A stretch of 64,000 bases of DNA from Ligilactobacillus sp900765635 (GTDB taxonomy: Bacteria; Bacillota; Bacilli; Lactobacillales; Lactobacillaceae): assembly GCF_949152225.1 (NCBI RefSeq), contig NZ_CASCJC010000001.1, positions 992,001 through 1,056,000 on the forward strand, in the 5' to 3' direction. Below, one piece after another: positions 26,866 through 35,603 of this stretch. Each line of letters opens with the position of its first letter. Within the stretch, counting starts at the first letter, position 1. A program made the position numbers and the translations under genes. The notes below the pieces were generated by a model that was given only the letters and a program-made list of their open reading frames with translations, searched no databases and had not been told where the DNA came from.

Positions 26866-26909
26866 AAGGTTTCTATCATACTAACAGTTACGAAGCAGAT
26901 AGAAACCTT
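26866..26909 (-). terminator. Terminator after the kinase gene; perfect 12-bp inverted repeat
   Basis: AAGGTTTCTATC and GATAGAAACCTT are perfect complements around a 20-nt loop; on the minus strand the second arm is followed by TTTTTAT. A TATAAT on the minus strand (26859-26864) overlaps the T-run and may be the -10 box of the ABC genes, so the element may serve both units. Confidence 0.75.
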
Positions 26910-26917
26910 ACAATTTG

Positions 26918-27904
26918 TTATTTTAGTAGTAAGTCTTTTTTTAAACTTAATGCAACACACGTACCTTGCTTAAGAACAGATGTTATTTCTAATTTTATCT
27001 CTAAGGCTTGACAGACCTTTTTGACCATAAAAAGTCCCATCCCTGTCGCTGAACCATATATACGTCCATTTTGTCCCGTAAAGCCCGCTTCAAAGATACG
27101 TGGTAAATCACTGGCAACAATCCCAATCCCTTGATCTTGTAATATTAGCGTTTCATCTTGCCATTTAAAAGTAATCTGGCGATGTGATGGACTATATTTG
27201 ATAGCGTTTAGCAATAGTTGTTCAATCACAAAACCTAGCCATTTAGCATCACTAATAACCTTAACACTTACTAACTCAACTTTAATTCGAATATCTTTTT
27301 GAATACACAAAGGTGCACATTTATGGATTTGCTGCTTCACTAATTCACCTAAATCCAACTTGTTAAAAGCCAAATCATGATTAAAATCAGCTAATCGTTC
27401 ATTGGTCAAAAGCATTTCTAATTGGTAATTAGCTTGACGTAATTGCTGTTGTACACTAGTAGCATCCAATTGCTCATTAGCTTGAGCTAAAAGATTTAAA
27501 GCTGTTAGTGGTGTTTTAATTTCATGGCTCCACAAACGTAAATAGTCGCTTCTGGCAGTTTCTTTTTGGCTTACTTTTTGCATTAATTCTAAATAGTCTA
27601 GTTGATAGTGCCTCATGGCTTGATAGTAGGCTTGATCTAATAAGCCTTTAAAATCTTGGTCATCTAATTCCTGTAAGTTGCGCAACTTTTGTAGCCATAA
27701 AATCCGCCGATAAATCTTAGTTGCAAAATAAAGCCAAATAATCAAAATAAATAAGCTACTAAAGCGCAAAACGTCACCTAAAACCACCTTGGGCAAAGTA
27801 TATAAATGCCATAGTATCAGCAAAAACGCCATAATAACTAGATAGATAAGCAACACATAGCCTTGGTCTAGCAGAGCTTGACAATATAACTTAAATTTAT
27901 TCAT
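26918..27904 (-). CDS. BceS-like intramembrane-sensing histidine kinase
   Basis: The 328-residue kinase has two N-terminal membrane segments (about 15-30 and 40-60) with almost no outside loop, as in BceS kinases that sense via the ABC transporter. The H-box is WSHEIKTPLTALNLL near residue 128; the ATPase domain shows NAIKYSP, DQGIGI and GSATGMGLFMVKKV. The start ATG (27904) lies inside the last codons of the regulator gene, so translation is coupled. Confidence 0.9.
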   Translation of the reverse strand: MNKFKLYCQALLDQGYVLLIYLVIMAFLLILWHLYTLPKVVLGDVLRFSSLFILIIWLYFATKIYRRILWLQKLRNLQELDDQDFKGLLDQAYYQAMRHYQLDYLELMQKVSQKETARSDYLRLWSHEIKTPLTALNLLAQANEQLDATSVQQQLRQANYQLEMLLTNERLADFNHDLAFNKLDLGELVKQQIHKCAPLCIQKDIRIKVELVSVKVISDAKWLGFVIEQLLLNAIKYSPSHRQITFKWQDETLILQDQGIGIVASDLPRIFEAGFTGQNGRIYGSATGMGLFMVKKVCQALEIKLEITSVLKQGTCVALSLKKDLLLK

Positions 27905-28580
27905 CTTTTTTGGCAATGCGATAACCTCGTTTTCTCTCCGTAATCAATCTTTGTCCTAAATCTAAGGAAGACAACTTTGCACGCAAACGACTCAAATTAA
28001 CATTTAAAGCATTTTCATCGATAAATTCGTTTCCCGCCCATAAGACTTGCATGATTTTTTCTTTAGTGACCATTTGTCCATTAGCATTAAACAACAAGCG
28101 TATAATCAAAGCCTCTGTAGGCGTTAAGCGTAAACTTTGTTGTTGTTTTGTCAATGTATTAGTCAACAAATTGAGCTGATAATCTTCAAAAACTAAAATT
28201 TGTTCAAGATTTTCGTTAGGCGCATACCGTTTAAGCAACACCTTAATTTTAGCTAACAATACATTTAAAGAAAACGGCTTAACAATATAATCATCTGCAC
28301 CTAAGGCTAGTGCCATTACCGCATTAGGATCGAGCTCCCCGCCCGAAACAAACAAAATCGGCGTCTTTGTAAAAGTCCGGATCTTTTGTGTCCAATAAAA
28401 GCCATCAAATGTCGGTAAGGTTATGTCCATTAAAATTAGATCTGGTGCAAAATTTAAAGCCTCGTGATCAACATTTTGCCAATCTTTCACGCTGGCCACT
28501 TGATAATTCCATTTTTCAAGTGTTTCCTTGACTGTTGCGATGATCATTTGGTCATCTTCAATTAAAAAGATTTTTGCCAC
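27897..28580 (-). CDS. BceR-like OmpR-family response regulator
   Basis: An N-terminal receiver domain (acidic pair in IEDDQM, phospho-acceptor Asp in LILMDITLP, at residue 54 counted from an open upstream start) is followed by a C-terminal winged helix (LTPTEALIIRLLF, NVNLSRLRAKL). A GTG start at 28580 is chosen since AAGGTGG lies 7 bp upstream. It most likely activates the ABC genes when the transporter-kinase complex senses a peptide. It follows ribF by 12 bp. Confidence 0.9.
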   Translation of the reverse strand: MAKIFLIEDDQMIIATVKETLEKWNYQVASVKDWQNVDHEALNFAPDLILMDITLPTFDGFYWTQKIRTFTKTPILFVSGGELDPNAVMALALGADDYIVKPFSLNVLLAKIKVLLKRYAPNENLEQILVFEDYQLNLLTNTLTKQQQSLRLTPTEALIIRLLFNANGQMVTKEKIMQVLWAGNEFIDENALNVNLSRLRAKLSSLDLGQRLITERKRGYRIAKKDE

Positions 28581-28592
28581 AAGCACACCACC

Positions 28593-29534
28593 TTACTTTA
28601 AGCCAAAATACTTTCTACCTACAATTTCATCATTTTTTAGTTGCTTTATTAGTTCATCTACCGTTTTAAATTTTACAGTTGGGCGAAGATAATGACACCA
28701 TTTTACGACAACATCTTGTCCATAAACATCTTGATTGAAATCAAATAAATAAACTTCCACCGTTAATTGACGATCATCACCAAAAGTTTCATTATGTCCA
28801 ATGTTAGCTACTCCATAATACCAATTATCAGCAACTTTTGTTTTAACTGCATAAACACCGGTTGCTAATAAACGCTGGTCTTTTTCATAAGCAATATTTA
28901 ACGTTGGAAAACCTATTGTCCGCCCACGCGCATCACCATGAACAACACGACCACCAAATTGATAAGAATAACCTAACAAAAAATTAGCCTCTTGTAGATT
29001 CCCCTCATCAATGGCTTGTCTGATTCTAGTTGAACTAATTCTGCCTTGCTGGTCTTTTTTATCTGGAACTGCCACAATTTCAAAACGTCCTTGAGCATAG
29101 TCTTTTAACGTCGTCATATTAGCAATTTGTGGCTTGCCATAAGTATAATCGCTTCCCGCAACTACACATTTAGCATGCAATGCAACCATATATTTATCGA
29201 CAAATTCTTGTGGTTTCATCGGCACTAGATTTTGATTAAATTCAACTACATAAGTGATATCTACACCTAATTTGGCAAATAATTCCAGTTTAGTCGGTGT
29301 CTTAGTTAGATAAGTCACTGTTGCTTCATCTAAATTTTGATAAGCTAATTTAGGATAACGATCAAAAGTCATCACTGCTAAAAGACAGTTTAACTGCTTA
29401 GCCTTTTGTTTTGCTGCTAAAATCACCTCTTGATGACCCAAATGAACACCATCAAAAAATCCTAAAGCTAACACAATTGATTGATTAACAATCTGCTCTT
29501 TAACATAAGGTTCCGCTAAATTTATTACTTTCAC
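28593..29534 (-). CDS. ribF: Bifunctional riboflavin kinase / FAD synthetase
   Basis: RibF converts riboflavin to FMN and then FAD. The N-terminal adenylyltransferase has LGFFDGVHLGHQ and SSTRIRQAI; the C-terminal kinase begins with VHGDARGRTIGFPTLNI and contains GVANIGHNETFG and VEVYLFDFNQDVYG. Length (313 aa) is typical. It lies 12 bp after truB, as in most lactobacilli. Confidence 0.96.
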   Translation of the reverse strand: MKVINLAEPYVKEQIVNQSIVLALGFFDGVHLGHQEVILAAKQKAKQLNCLLAVMTFDRYPKLAYQNLDEATVTYLTKTPTKLELFAKLGVDITYVVEFNQNLVPMKPQEFVDKYMVALHAKCVVAGSDYTYGKPQIANMTTLKDYAQGRFEIVAVPDKKDQQGRISSTRIRQAIDEGNLQEANFLLGYSYQFGGRVVHGDARGRTIGFPTLNIAYEKDQRLLATGVYAVKTKVADNWYYGVANIGHNETFGDDRQLTVEVYLFDFNQDVYGQDVVVKWCHYLRPTVKFKTVDELIKQLKNDEIVGRKYFGLK

Positions 29535-29546
29535 ATTAACACTTCC

Positions 29547-30458
29547 TTACGTCAAGTCTATCATTTGTTCTGGCTGATAGCGATCTTTTTTTTCGTTGTA
29601 GCAATAAACACAGCGAACCTTACCACCATAAAATAACGCCAGTTTAGTTACAATTTGACCTGAATTGACGTATTTAGGACTTAAAAAGCCTCCATTTTTG
29701 ACAAAACTCCATTGCTTAGCATCTAACTCATAGAACGTAAAATCAGTCAAAGCATGTTCAATTGGTTGTAGCTTAGTTTGTAATTGTTCTTCACTCATTT
29801 GTGCTAATTGTTCTAAGCTTACCGCTTGTCCAATTCTAAATCCTCCGCTTTTTAAGCGTGTCAAGTCTGACATCACAGCCGCTACTCCTAATTTTTTTCC
29901 TAAATCAACTGCTAATGTGCGAATATAAGTTCCGCGTCCACAAGCTACTTCAAAAAAGATAGTTTGTTGTTGTTGTTCTTCGTCAAAGATAGGTGCTTTA
30001 GTTTGCTTATAATATTCAACATAAATCTTTCTTTGTGGTCTTTGAACCGGATCGCCACAACGAGCATAATCATATAAACGACGCCCATTGACTTTTACCG
30101 CCGAATACATAGGTGGAATTTGAATCATCTCACCTGTCAAACTTTGCATTGCTTGCGTGATTTCTTCACTGCTAAATGGTGTTTTTAGCGGTGTTTCTTC
30201 AATAATTTCACCATCTAAATCTTCAGTTGTTGTTGCAAACCCTAGCGTGATTTGTCCTTGATATATTTTGCCAGAATCCATCATATAATTAACTACTTTA
30301 GTTGCCTTACCAATACAAATTGGTAAAACTCCATCAACATTAGGATCTAACGTTCCAGAATGACCTACCTTTTTGGTTTTAAAAATTTTACGACACTTAA
30401 AAACAGCATCGTTACTTGTCATGCCCCGCTCTTTATATAAAGGGAGAATTCCATCCAT
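29547..30458 (-). CDS. truB: tRNA pseudouridine55 synthase
   Basis: TruB makes pseudouridine 55 in the T-arm of tRNAs. The catalytic Asp lies in GHSGTLDPNVDGVLP (D40 region), with IPPMYSAVKVNGRRLYDYAR and GRGTYIRTLAVDLG as further family motifs, and a short PUA-like tail. At 303 residues it is full length. It follows rbfA after a terminator-like hairpin. Confidence 0.96.
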   Translation of the reverse strand: MDGILPLYKERGMTSNDAVFKCRKIFKTKKVGHSGTLDPNVDGVLPICIGKATKVVNYMMDSGKIYQGQITLGFATTTEDLDGEIIEETPLKTPFSSEEITQAMQSLTGEMIQIPPMYSAVKVNGRRLYDYARCGDPVQRPQRKIYVEYYKQTKAPIFDEEQQQQTIFFEVACGRGTYIRTLAVDLGKKLGVAAVMSDLTRLKSGGFRIGQAVSLEQLAQMSEEQLQTKLQPIEHALTDFTFYELDAKQWSFVKNGGFLSPKYVNSGQIVTKLALFYGGKVRCVYCYNEKKDRYQPEQMIDLT

Positions 30459-30483
30459 ATCTTTTTCCTCTCATCTCAAAAAT

Positions 30484-30515
30484 AAAAGGAGACCAGAAAT
30501 TTCCAGTCTCCTTTT
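30484..30515 (-). terminator. Hairpin terminator between rbfA and truB
   Basis: AAAAGGAGAC and GTCTCCTTTT arms, perfectly paired, 12-nt loop, T-run on the minus strand. Confidence 0.8.
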
Positions 30516-30552
30516 GAAAGCAAAGTGCTAAACGGCTATATGCTATCGCCGC

Positions 30553-30912
30553 TTAAAATTCACCGGAACGATGCAATTTATTTAGCAATTCATCGATATG
30601 ATCGCCATATTGAACCGAGGTATCGCGTTCAAACACGATTTCCGGCGTTACATATATGCTCAAGCGATGACCCAATTCACGCCGAATTAAGCCTGTTGCT
30701 TTTTCCAAACCTTGTTGTGTCTTTTTAGCATCGGAAGCCAAATCAGATAAAATACTGTAATAAATCTTAGCGCGTTGTAAATCACCAGTTACTTCTACTC
30801 CGGTAATCGTCACACCATAAACACGCGGATCGCGCACACGCTTTTGTAAGATATCATTGACTTCACGTTGAATTTCTTGTGATAACCGACCAACACGATA
30901 CTGCTGAGCCAT
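30553..30912 (-). CDS. rbfA: Ribosome-binding factor A
   Basis: RbfA is a small KH-like protein that assists maturation of the 30S subunit and 16S 5' end. The sequence MAQQYRVGRLSQEIQREVNDIL and the later KGLEKATGLIRRELGHRL-type helix (QQGLEKATGLIRRELGHRL) are diagnostic. ATG 30912 follows AAGGAGG; an upstream extension to 30939 has no ribosome site. The product is 119 residues. Confidence 0.95.
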   Translation of the reverse strand: MAQQYRVGRLSQEIQREVNDILQKRVRDPRVYGVTITGVEVTGDLQRAKIYYSILSDLASDAKKTQQGLEKATGLIRRELGHRLSIYVTPEIVFERDTSVQYGDHIDELLNKLHRSGEF

Positions 30913-30948
30913 ATATTTCCTCCTTAAAATGTAAAACACTCTCTATAC

Positions 30949-33198
30949 TTATTGCACAGGAACTTCTTCCATAACATAGGCTTCGATTTGATCGCCAACC
31001 TTAATGTCATTGTATTTTTCAACCATCAAACCACATTCGTAACCTGATTTAACTTCTTTAACGTCATCTTTGAAGCGTTTCAAACTTGCAAGAGTTCCTT
31101 CATAAACTACAATACCATCACGGATGACACGCACACCACTGTTACGTTGAATATAACCTTCTGTAACATATCCCCCACCAATTGTACCAAGCTTAGATAC
31201 CTTGTAAGTTTCACGAATTTCAACTTGACCGGTAATTTTTTCTTTAAATTCTGGTTCAAGCATACCTTTCATCGCAGTTTCAACTTCATCGATAGCCTTA
31301 TAGATAACGTTATGCAAACGAATATCAACACTGTCATTTTCCGCTTGGGATTTAGCTAATGGAGTTGGACGCACATTAAAACCGATGATAATTGCATTTG
31401 AAGCTTCTGCTAAGGTTACATCACTTTCATTGATTGCACCAACAGCTTGGTGAATAATGTTAACACGAACACCTTCAACATCAATCTTTTTAAAACTTTG
31501 AGCCAAGGCTTCAACAGAACCTTGTACATCAGCCTTAATAATCAAAGCTACTTGTTTTAGTTCGCCTTCTTTAAGCGTAGCAAACAAGTTATCCAAAGTC
31601 ACATGACTTGTTTGACTTCTTTCAGCTAATAAAGCTTTTTCAGCACGTTTTTCACCAGCGGCACGTGCTGTCTTTTCGTCATCAAACGCAACGAAACGAT
31701 CACCTGAATCTGGCACGCCATTTAAACCAGTGATTTCTACTGGTGTTGCTGGAGTTGCCTTTTTAATCACCTTACCACGTGCATCTGTCATTGTTCTAAC
31801 ACGACCAAATGTATTACCAACAACAATTGGATCACCAACTTGTAAAGTACCTTGTTGAACTAATAAGGATGCAACCGAGCCTTTACCTTTGTCTAAACGT
31901 GCTTCAATAACAGAACCTGCACCGTGTTGCTTTGGATTAGCCTTTAATTCAAGCATTTCTGCTTGTAATAAAATCATATCTAAGAGTTCATCAATATTTT
32001 TGTTAAATTTAGCAGAAATCTCAACAAAAATTGTATCCCCACCCCAAGCTTCTGGAATCAATTCATATTCCGATAATTGTTCCATGACATGGTTTGGATT
32101 AGCACCTGGTTTATCAATTTTGTTAACAGCCACAATAATTGGTACTTGTGCAGCTTTAGCGTGGTTGATAGCTTCAATTGTTTGTGGCATCACTCCATCA
32201 TCTGCAGCTACTACTAAAACAGTAATATCAGTAATATCTGCTCCACGCGCACGCATGTTTGTAAACGCAGCATGTCCTGGTGTATCTAAGAAAGTAATAA
32301 TCTTGTCACCTTGTTTAACTTGATACGCACCAATGTGTTGTGTAATTCCACCAGCTTCACCTTCTGTAATATGAGAATTACGTAACTTATCTAGCAAGGT
32401 TGTTTTACCATGGTCAACGTGACCCATAATAGTCACAACTGGTGGGCGTGATTCTTGATATTCAGTATTATTTTGTTCATCTTCAAAGAATTTATCGATA
32501 TCAGAAACATCAACTTCAACTTTTTCTTGTGCTTGAATACCATAATCAGCCGCTAAAATTTCAATTGTGTCCTTATCAAGAGATTGATTTTGGTTAACCA
32601 TCACACCCATCATAAACAACTTCTTGATAATTTCTGCTGGTTCACGATGAATCTTTTTAGCAATATCAGCAACATTCATTCCCACAGTATAAACTAAAAC
32701 TTCTGGCAATGGCTTATTTTTACGTTGTGGCAATTGTGGTTTATTTACATTTTGATTGCGCTGATTTTTCTTGCCACCTTTTTTATTTTTCTTTCCACCA
32801 AATTGGTTGTTACTTGCGGTGTTATTGAATTTACCTTTACCGCGTCCATTATTACGATTATTATTGTTATTATTTTCCATCTTTTTCTCTGCATGCCTTT
32901 CATTATTTCTTTGGGCATCGCTTGCTTGGGCTTTTTTAGCAGCTAATTTTGCTTTAGCTTGATGATTGCCGCTAGCTTGCACTTTTGCAGTTGCTTTTTT
33001 ATTGTCTTGCACTGCTTTTTTTGTGTTTTCTTTTTTAGGCTGTGGTGCAAATATTGCACGTAATTGCCGTTCTTCATTTTCGCCAACGACAGACATATGA
33101 TTACCAACCTTAAAACCTTTTTCTTTAGCAGCGGCAATTACTTCTTTACTCGAAATATTTAGTTCTTTTGCCAATTCATAAATTCTTTTTTTAGCCAT
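30949..33198 (-). CDS. infB: Translation initiation factor IF-2
   Basis: IF-2 is the GTPase that brings initiator tRNA to the ribosome. The N-terminal helical motif (KRIYELAKELNISSKEVI) is followed by a low-complexity linker rich in Asn, Lys and Gln (about 50-160), a second N-domain, the G domain (VTIMGHVDHGKTTLLD near 255, FLDTPGHAAF, VNKIDKPGAN) and domains II-IV. At 749 residues it is a short form with a reduced linker. An AGGAGGACAAAATA ribosome site precedes the ATG. Confidence 0.97.
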   Translation of the reverse strand: MAKKRIYELAKELNISSKEVIAAAKEKGFKVGNHMSVVGENEERQLRAIFAPQPKKENTKKAVQDNKKATAKVQASGNHQAKAKLAAKKAQASDAQRNNERHAEKKMENNNNNNRNNGRGKGKFNNTASNNQFGGKKNKKGGKKNQRNQNVNKPQLPQRKNKPLPEVLVYTVGMNVADIAKKIHREPAEIIKKLFMMGVMVNQNQSLDKDTIEILAADYGIQAQEKVEVDVSDIDKFFEDEQNNTEYQESRPPVVTIMGHVDHGKTTLLDKLRNSHITEGEAGGITQHIGAYQVKQGDKIITFLDTPGHAAFTNMRARGADITDITVLVVAADDGVMPQTIEAINHAKAAQVPIIVAVNKIDKPGANPNHVMEQLSEYELIPEAWGGDTIFVEISAKFNKNIDELLDMILLQAEMLELKANPKQHGAGSVIEARLDKGKGSVASLLVQQGTLQVGDPIVVGNTFGRVRTMTDARGKVIKKATPATPVEITGLNGVPDSGDRFVAFDDEKTARAAGEKRAEKALLAERSQTSHVTLDNLFATLKEGELKQVALIIKADVQGSVEALAQSFKKIDVEGVRVNIIHQAVGAINESDVTLAEASNAIIIGFNVRPTPLAKSQAENDSVDIRLHNVIYKAIDEVETAMKGMLEPEFKEKITGQVEIRETYKVSKLGTIGGGYVTEGYIQRNSGVRVIRDGIVVYEGTLASLKRFKDDVKEVKSGYECGLMVEKYNDIKVGDQIEAYVMEEVPVQ

Positions 33199-33255
33199 TA
33201 TTTTGTCCTCCTTGGCACATCTCCCATCGCTTGCCCAAAGCCGACGGGAAGTCTG

Positions 33256-33561
33256 CTAAAAGACAAGTAATGTTTGAATTTTTTGCGCAAAGCCTTTATC
33301 AGTTAATGCTACAATCGTCCGTTTTTGTCCAATTGCTACACTTAATTCGACTTGATTGAATTCTTCACACAAATCAACCTGATAGCTTTGACATTTATCA
33401 GTTACTTTTTTGCGGGTCGCTTGTCCACAGTCACTAGCCATCAATACTAGACTTAATTGACCATTGCGTAATTTTTTTAATACCATTTCTTCACCAGCAA
33501 CTACCTTACCCGCGCGGCGTGCTAATCCTAATAAGTTAAGAATCTTTTGTCTATTTTCCAT
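33256..33561 (-). CDS. L7Ae-family RNA-binding protein YlxQ
   Basis: This 101-residue protein (MENRQKILNLLGLARRAGKVV) belongs to the ribosomal L7Ae/L30e fold and is found between nusA and infB in Firmicutes; it is thought to bind K-turn RNA, but its role is not settled. ATG 33561 lies within the last codons of ylxR (11-bp overlap) with a weak GGAAA site, indicating translational coupling. Confidence 0.9.
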   Translation of the reverse strand: MENRQKILNLLGLARRAGKVVAGEEMVLKKLRNGQLSLVLMASDCGQATRKKVTDKCQSYQVDLCEEFNQVELSVAIGQKRTIVALTDKGFAQKIQTLLVF

Positions 33562-33850
33562 TTCCGAATAATTCTGCCCGTGCAACTTGATGATCAACAT
33601 AAGCGATTAATTCTTCATAAAAATCATCTGTTATTTTTATTCCAAATGCCTTATCAAATGTTTTTTGTTGTTGTGCTTTCTTAGCTGTTGCAACATCTAA
33701 ATGAATATATGCACCGCGTCCAGCTTTTTTACCTGTTGGATCAATGCTAACTTCATTTTCCTTATTTTTAACAACACGTACTAATTCTTTTTTAGGTTTC
33801 ATTTCACCTGTCACAATATCTTTACGCATTGGTATTTTGCGTTGCGCCAT
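33551..33850 (-). CDS. YlxR/RnpM, RNA-binding protein of the nusA operon
   Basis: The product (99 residues, MAQRKIPMRKDIVTGEMKPKKE) belongs to the YlxR family, a positively charged protein; relatives have been reported to bind and modulate RNase P (RnpM). The motif GRGAYIHLDVATAKKA is the family signature. A GAGGTG site precedes ATG 33850. It lies between nusA (11 bp before) and ylxQ (overlapping). Confidence 0.92.
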   Translation of the reverse strand: MAQRKIPMRKDIVTGEMKPKKELVRVVKNKENEVSIDPTGKKAGRGAYIHLDVATAKKAQQQKTFDKAFGIKITDDFYEELIAYVDHQVARAELFGNGK

Positions 33851-33861
33851 TTGACTCACCT

Positions 33862-34962
33862 CTATTCGTTGTCAAACACATCTTCTTGTTGACTTTCACT
33901 ATTTGTTTCTTCAACTTCTGGTTGTGAAAGCATATCTTGTTGTGACTTGATATCAATCTTATAACCCGTTAAACGTGCTGCCAGACGAACATTTTGACCT
34001 CGTTTGCCAATTGCTAATGATAATTGATTATCGGGAACAACGACTGTACAAGCATGTTCATTTTCAGGATCAAAAATTACTTCCAAAACCTCGGCCGGAT
34101 TTAAAGCATTAGCAATGAACTTGGCTGGTTCTTCACACCATTCAACGATATCCATGTTTTCACCTTTTAACTCATTTACGATCGCTTGAACACGTTCACC
34201 ACGTGGACCAACACAGGTACCGACAGAATCAACCCCTTCTGCATGTGAATAAACCGCAACCTTAGCACGATCGCCTGCTTCGCGTGCGATTGATTTAATT
34301 TCAACCGTGCCATCAAAGATTTCAGGAATTTCTTGTTCAAATAAACGTTTTAACAAGTCAGGATGCGAACGACTCACATAAACTTGTGGACCTTTACTTG
34401 TATTATCAACTTTATAAATATAAACCTTGATGCGATCATGTGATTTATATTCTTCACCTGCAATTTGATCTTGGCGTGAAAGTAAAGCTTCAACCTTACC
34501 TAAATTAACGTAGATATAGCGACTATCATGACGTTCAACTTCACCTGTTACGATTTCATTTTCGTATTGAATATATTGATTATAAATAATTGTATGTTCT
34601 TCTTCACGCATACGTTGAATAATAACTTGTTTAGCAGCTTGTGTTGCGATACGACCAAAATCTTTTGGTGTAACTTCAAATTTAATTTTATCGCCAATTT
34701 CATATGCTTTGTTAATCATTAAAGCATCTTCTAGACTAACCTCTAAATTTGAATCAAAAACTTCATTAACAACTTCTTTTTCAGCGTAAACATGAATATC
34801 GCCACGTAGATTATCAAATTCTACAACAGCGTTTTGAGCTGATCCATAGTTTTTTTTGTAGGCAGATACCAACGCATTTTCTAACGCTTCAATGACAACT
34901 TCTTTTTTAATTCCTTTTTCTACTTCAAGCGTATTTAATGCACTTAGTAATTCTTTACTCAT
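33862..34962 (-). CDS. nusA: Transcription termination/antitermination factor NusA
   Basis: NusA binds RNA polymerase and stimulates pausing and hairpin-dependent termination. The N-terminal domain (MSKELLSALNTLEVEKGI), an S1 domain (about 135-200), and two KH domains (SVGTCVGPRGERVQAI and LAIGKRGQNVRLAARLTG) are present; the acidic C-terminal repeats of proteobacteria are absent, as in other Firmicutes. Length 366. It follows rimP by 28 bp with AAGGAG in front. Confidence 0.96.
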   Translation of the reverse strand: MSKELLSALNTLEVEKGIKKEVVIEALENALVSAYKKNYGSAQNAVVEFDNLRGDIHVYAEKEVVNEVFDSNLEVSLEDALMINKAYEIGDKIKFEVTPKDFGRIATQAAKQVIIQRMREEEHTIIYNQYIQYENEIVTGEVERHDSRYIYVNLGKVEALLSRQDQIAGEEYKSHDRIKVYIYKVDNTSKGPQVYVSRSHPDLLKRLFEQEIPEIFDGTVEIKSIAREAGDRAKVAVYSHAEGVDSVGTCVGPRGERVQAIVNELKGENMDIVEWCEEPAKFIANALNPAEVLEVIFDPENEHACTVVVPDNQLSLAIGKRGQNVRLAARLTGYKIDIKSQQDMLSQPEVEETNSESQQEDVFDNE

Positions 34963-34990
34963 TTTTTCTTTAACTCCTTTAAGAAACTTT

Positions 34991-35464
34991 TTAAAACTTA
35001 ATTGCTAAGCGAGCCTTGGCAATCTTATCTCTTGGAATTACAACGCTTCGTTCACGCGTCTTATCCATATATACTAAGGTCAATTCAGTGGCGGTCAATT
35101 CTACCATTGTCCCTTCAAAAACCTTGCAACCATCGATAGGCTGATACAAAGAAATATTGACATAACTATTCAAAGCTCTTTGATAGTCACGTTCTTTTTT
35201 TAGTGGTCGTTCTGCACCCGGTGAAGAAACTTCCAAATAGTAAGCCTGAGGAATCGGATCTGGTTCACAATTATCAAGTTTTTCACTCAATTGGTCACTT
35301 ACCAATGCACACTCTTCGATATTAATTCCATTTGGCTTATCGATATAGACACGTAAATACCAGCTTTTTCCTTCCTTAACAAATTCAATATCAACTAATT
35401 CAAATTGATATTCATCTAAAATCGGCGTTACTAGTTCGGTAACTGTTTCAACAACACTACTCAC
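34991..35464 (-). CDS. rimP: Ribosome maturation factor RimP
   Basis: RimP helps assemble the 30S subunit. The 157-residue protein shows FELVDIEFVKEGKSWYLRVYIDK and YLEVSSPGAERPLKKERDY, both family hallmarks. The start is GTG 35464 after AGGAGG with 7-bp spacing. It is the first gene of the rimP-nusA-ylxR-ylxQ-infB-rbfA operon, behind a leader with a hairpin. Confidence 0.95.
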   Translation of the reverse strand: MSSVVETVTELVTPILDEYQFELVDIEFVKEGKSWYLRVYIDKPNGINIEECALVSDQLSEKLDNCEPDPIPQAYYLEVSSPGAERPLKKERDYQRALNSYVNISLYQPIDGCKVFEGTMVELTATELTLVYMDKTRERSVVIPRDKIAKARLAIKF

Positions 35465-35520
35465 GCTTTAACCTCCTAAAAATTTTTTGACCTTGATGGT
35501 TCAAGCATTTACTCCAATAA

Positions 35521-35546
35521 AAAGAGTGAGCATTGCTGCTCACTCC
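35521..35546 (-). terminator. Terminator hairpin after polC, inside the rimP leader
   Basis: GAGTGAGC and GCTCACTC arms with a 6-8 nt loop, followed by TTTTT on the minus strand. It ends polC transcripts but also lies downstream of the predicted rimP promoter, so rimP-nusA transcripts must pass it. Confidence 0.85.
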
Positions 35547-35572
35547 TCGCGAGTTATCAAATTACCTCAATC

Positions 35573-35601
35573 AGTATAGCACACTTGGCATTAAAACTCA
35601 A
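35573..35601 (-). promoter_or_regulatory. Predicted rimP-nusA operon promoter
   Basis: Minus-strand TTGAGT (35596-35601), 17-bp spacer, TATACT (35573-35578). The start near 35566 gives a leader of about 100 nt that contains the hairpin at 35521-35546. Confidence 0.65.
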
Positions 35602-35603
35602 GT

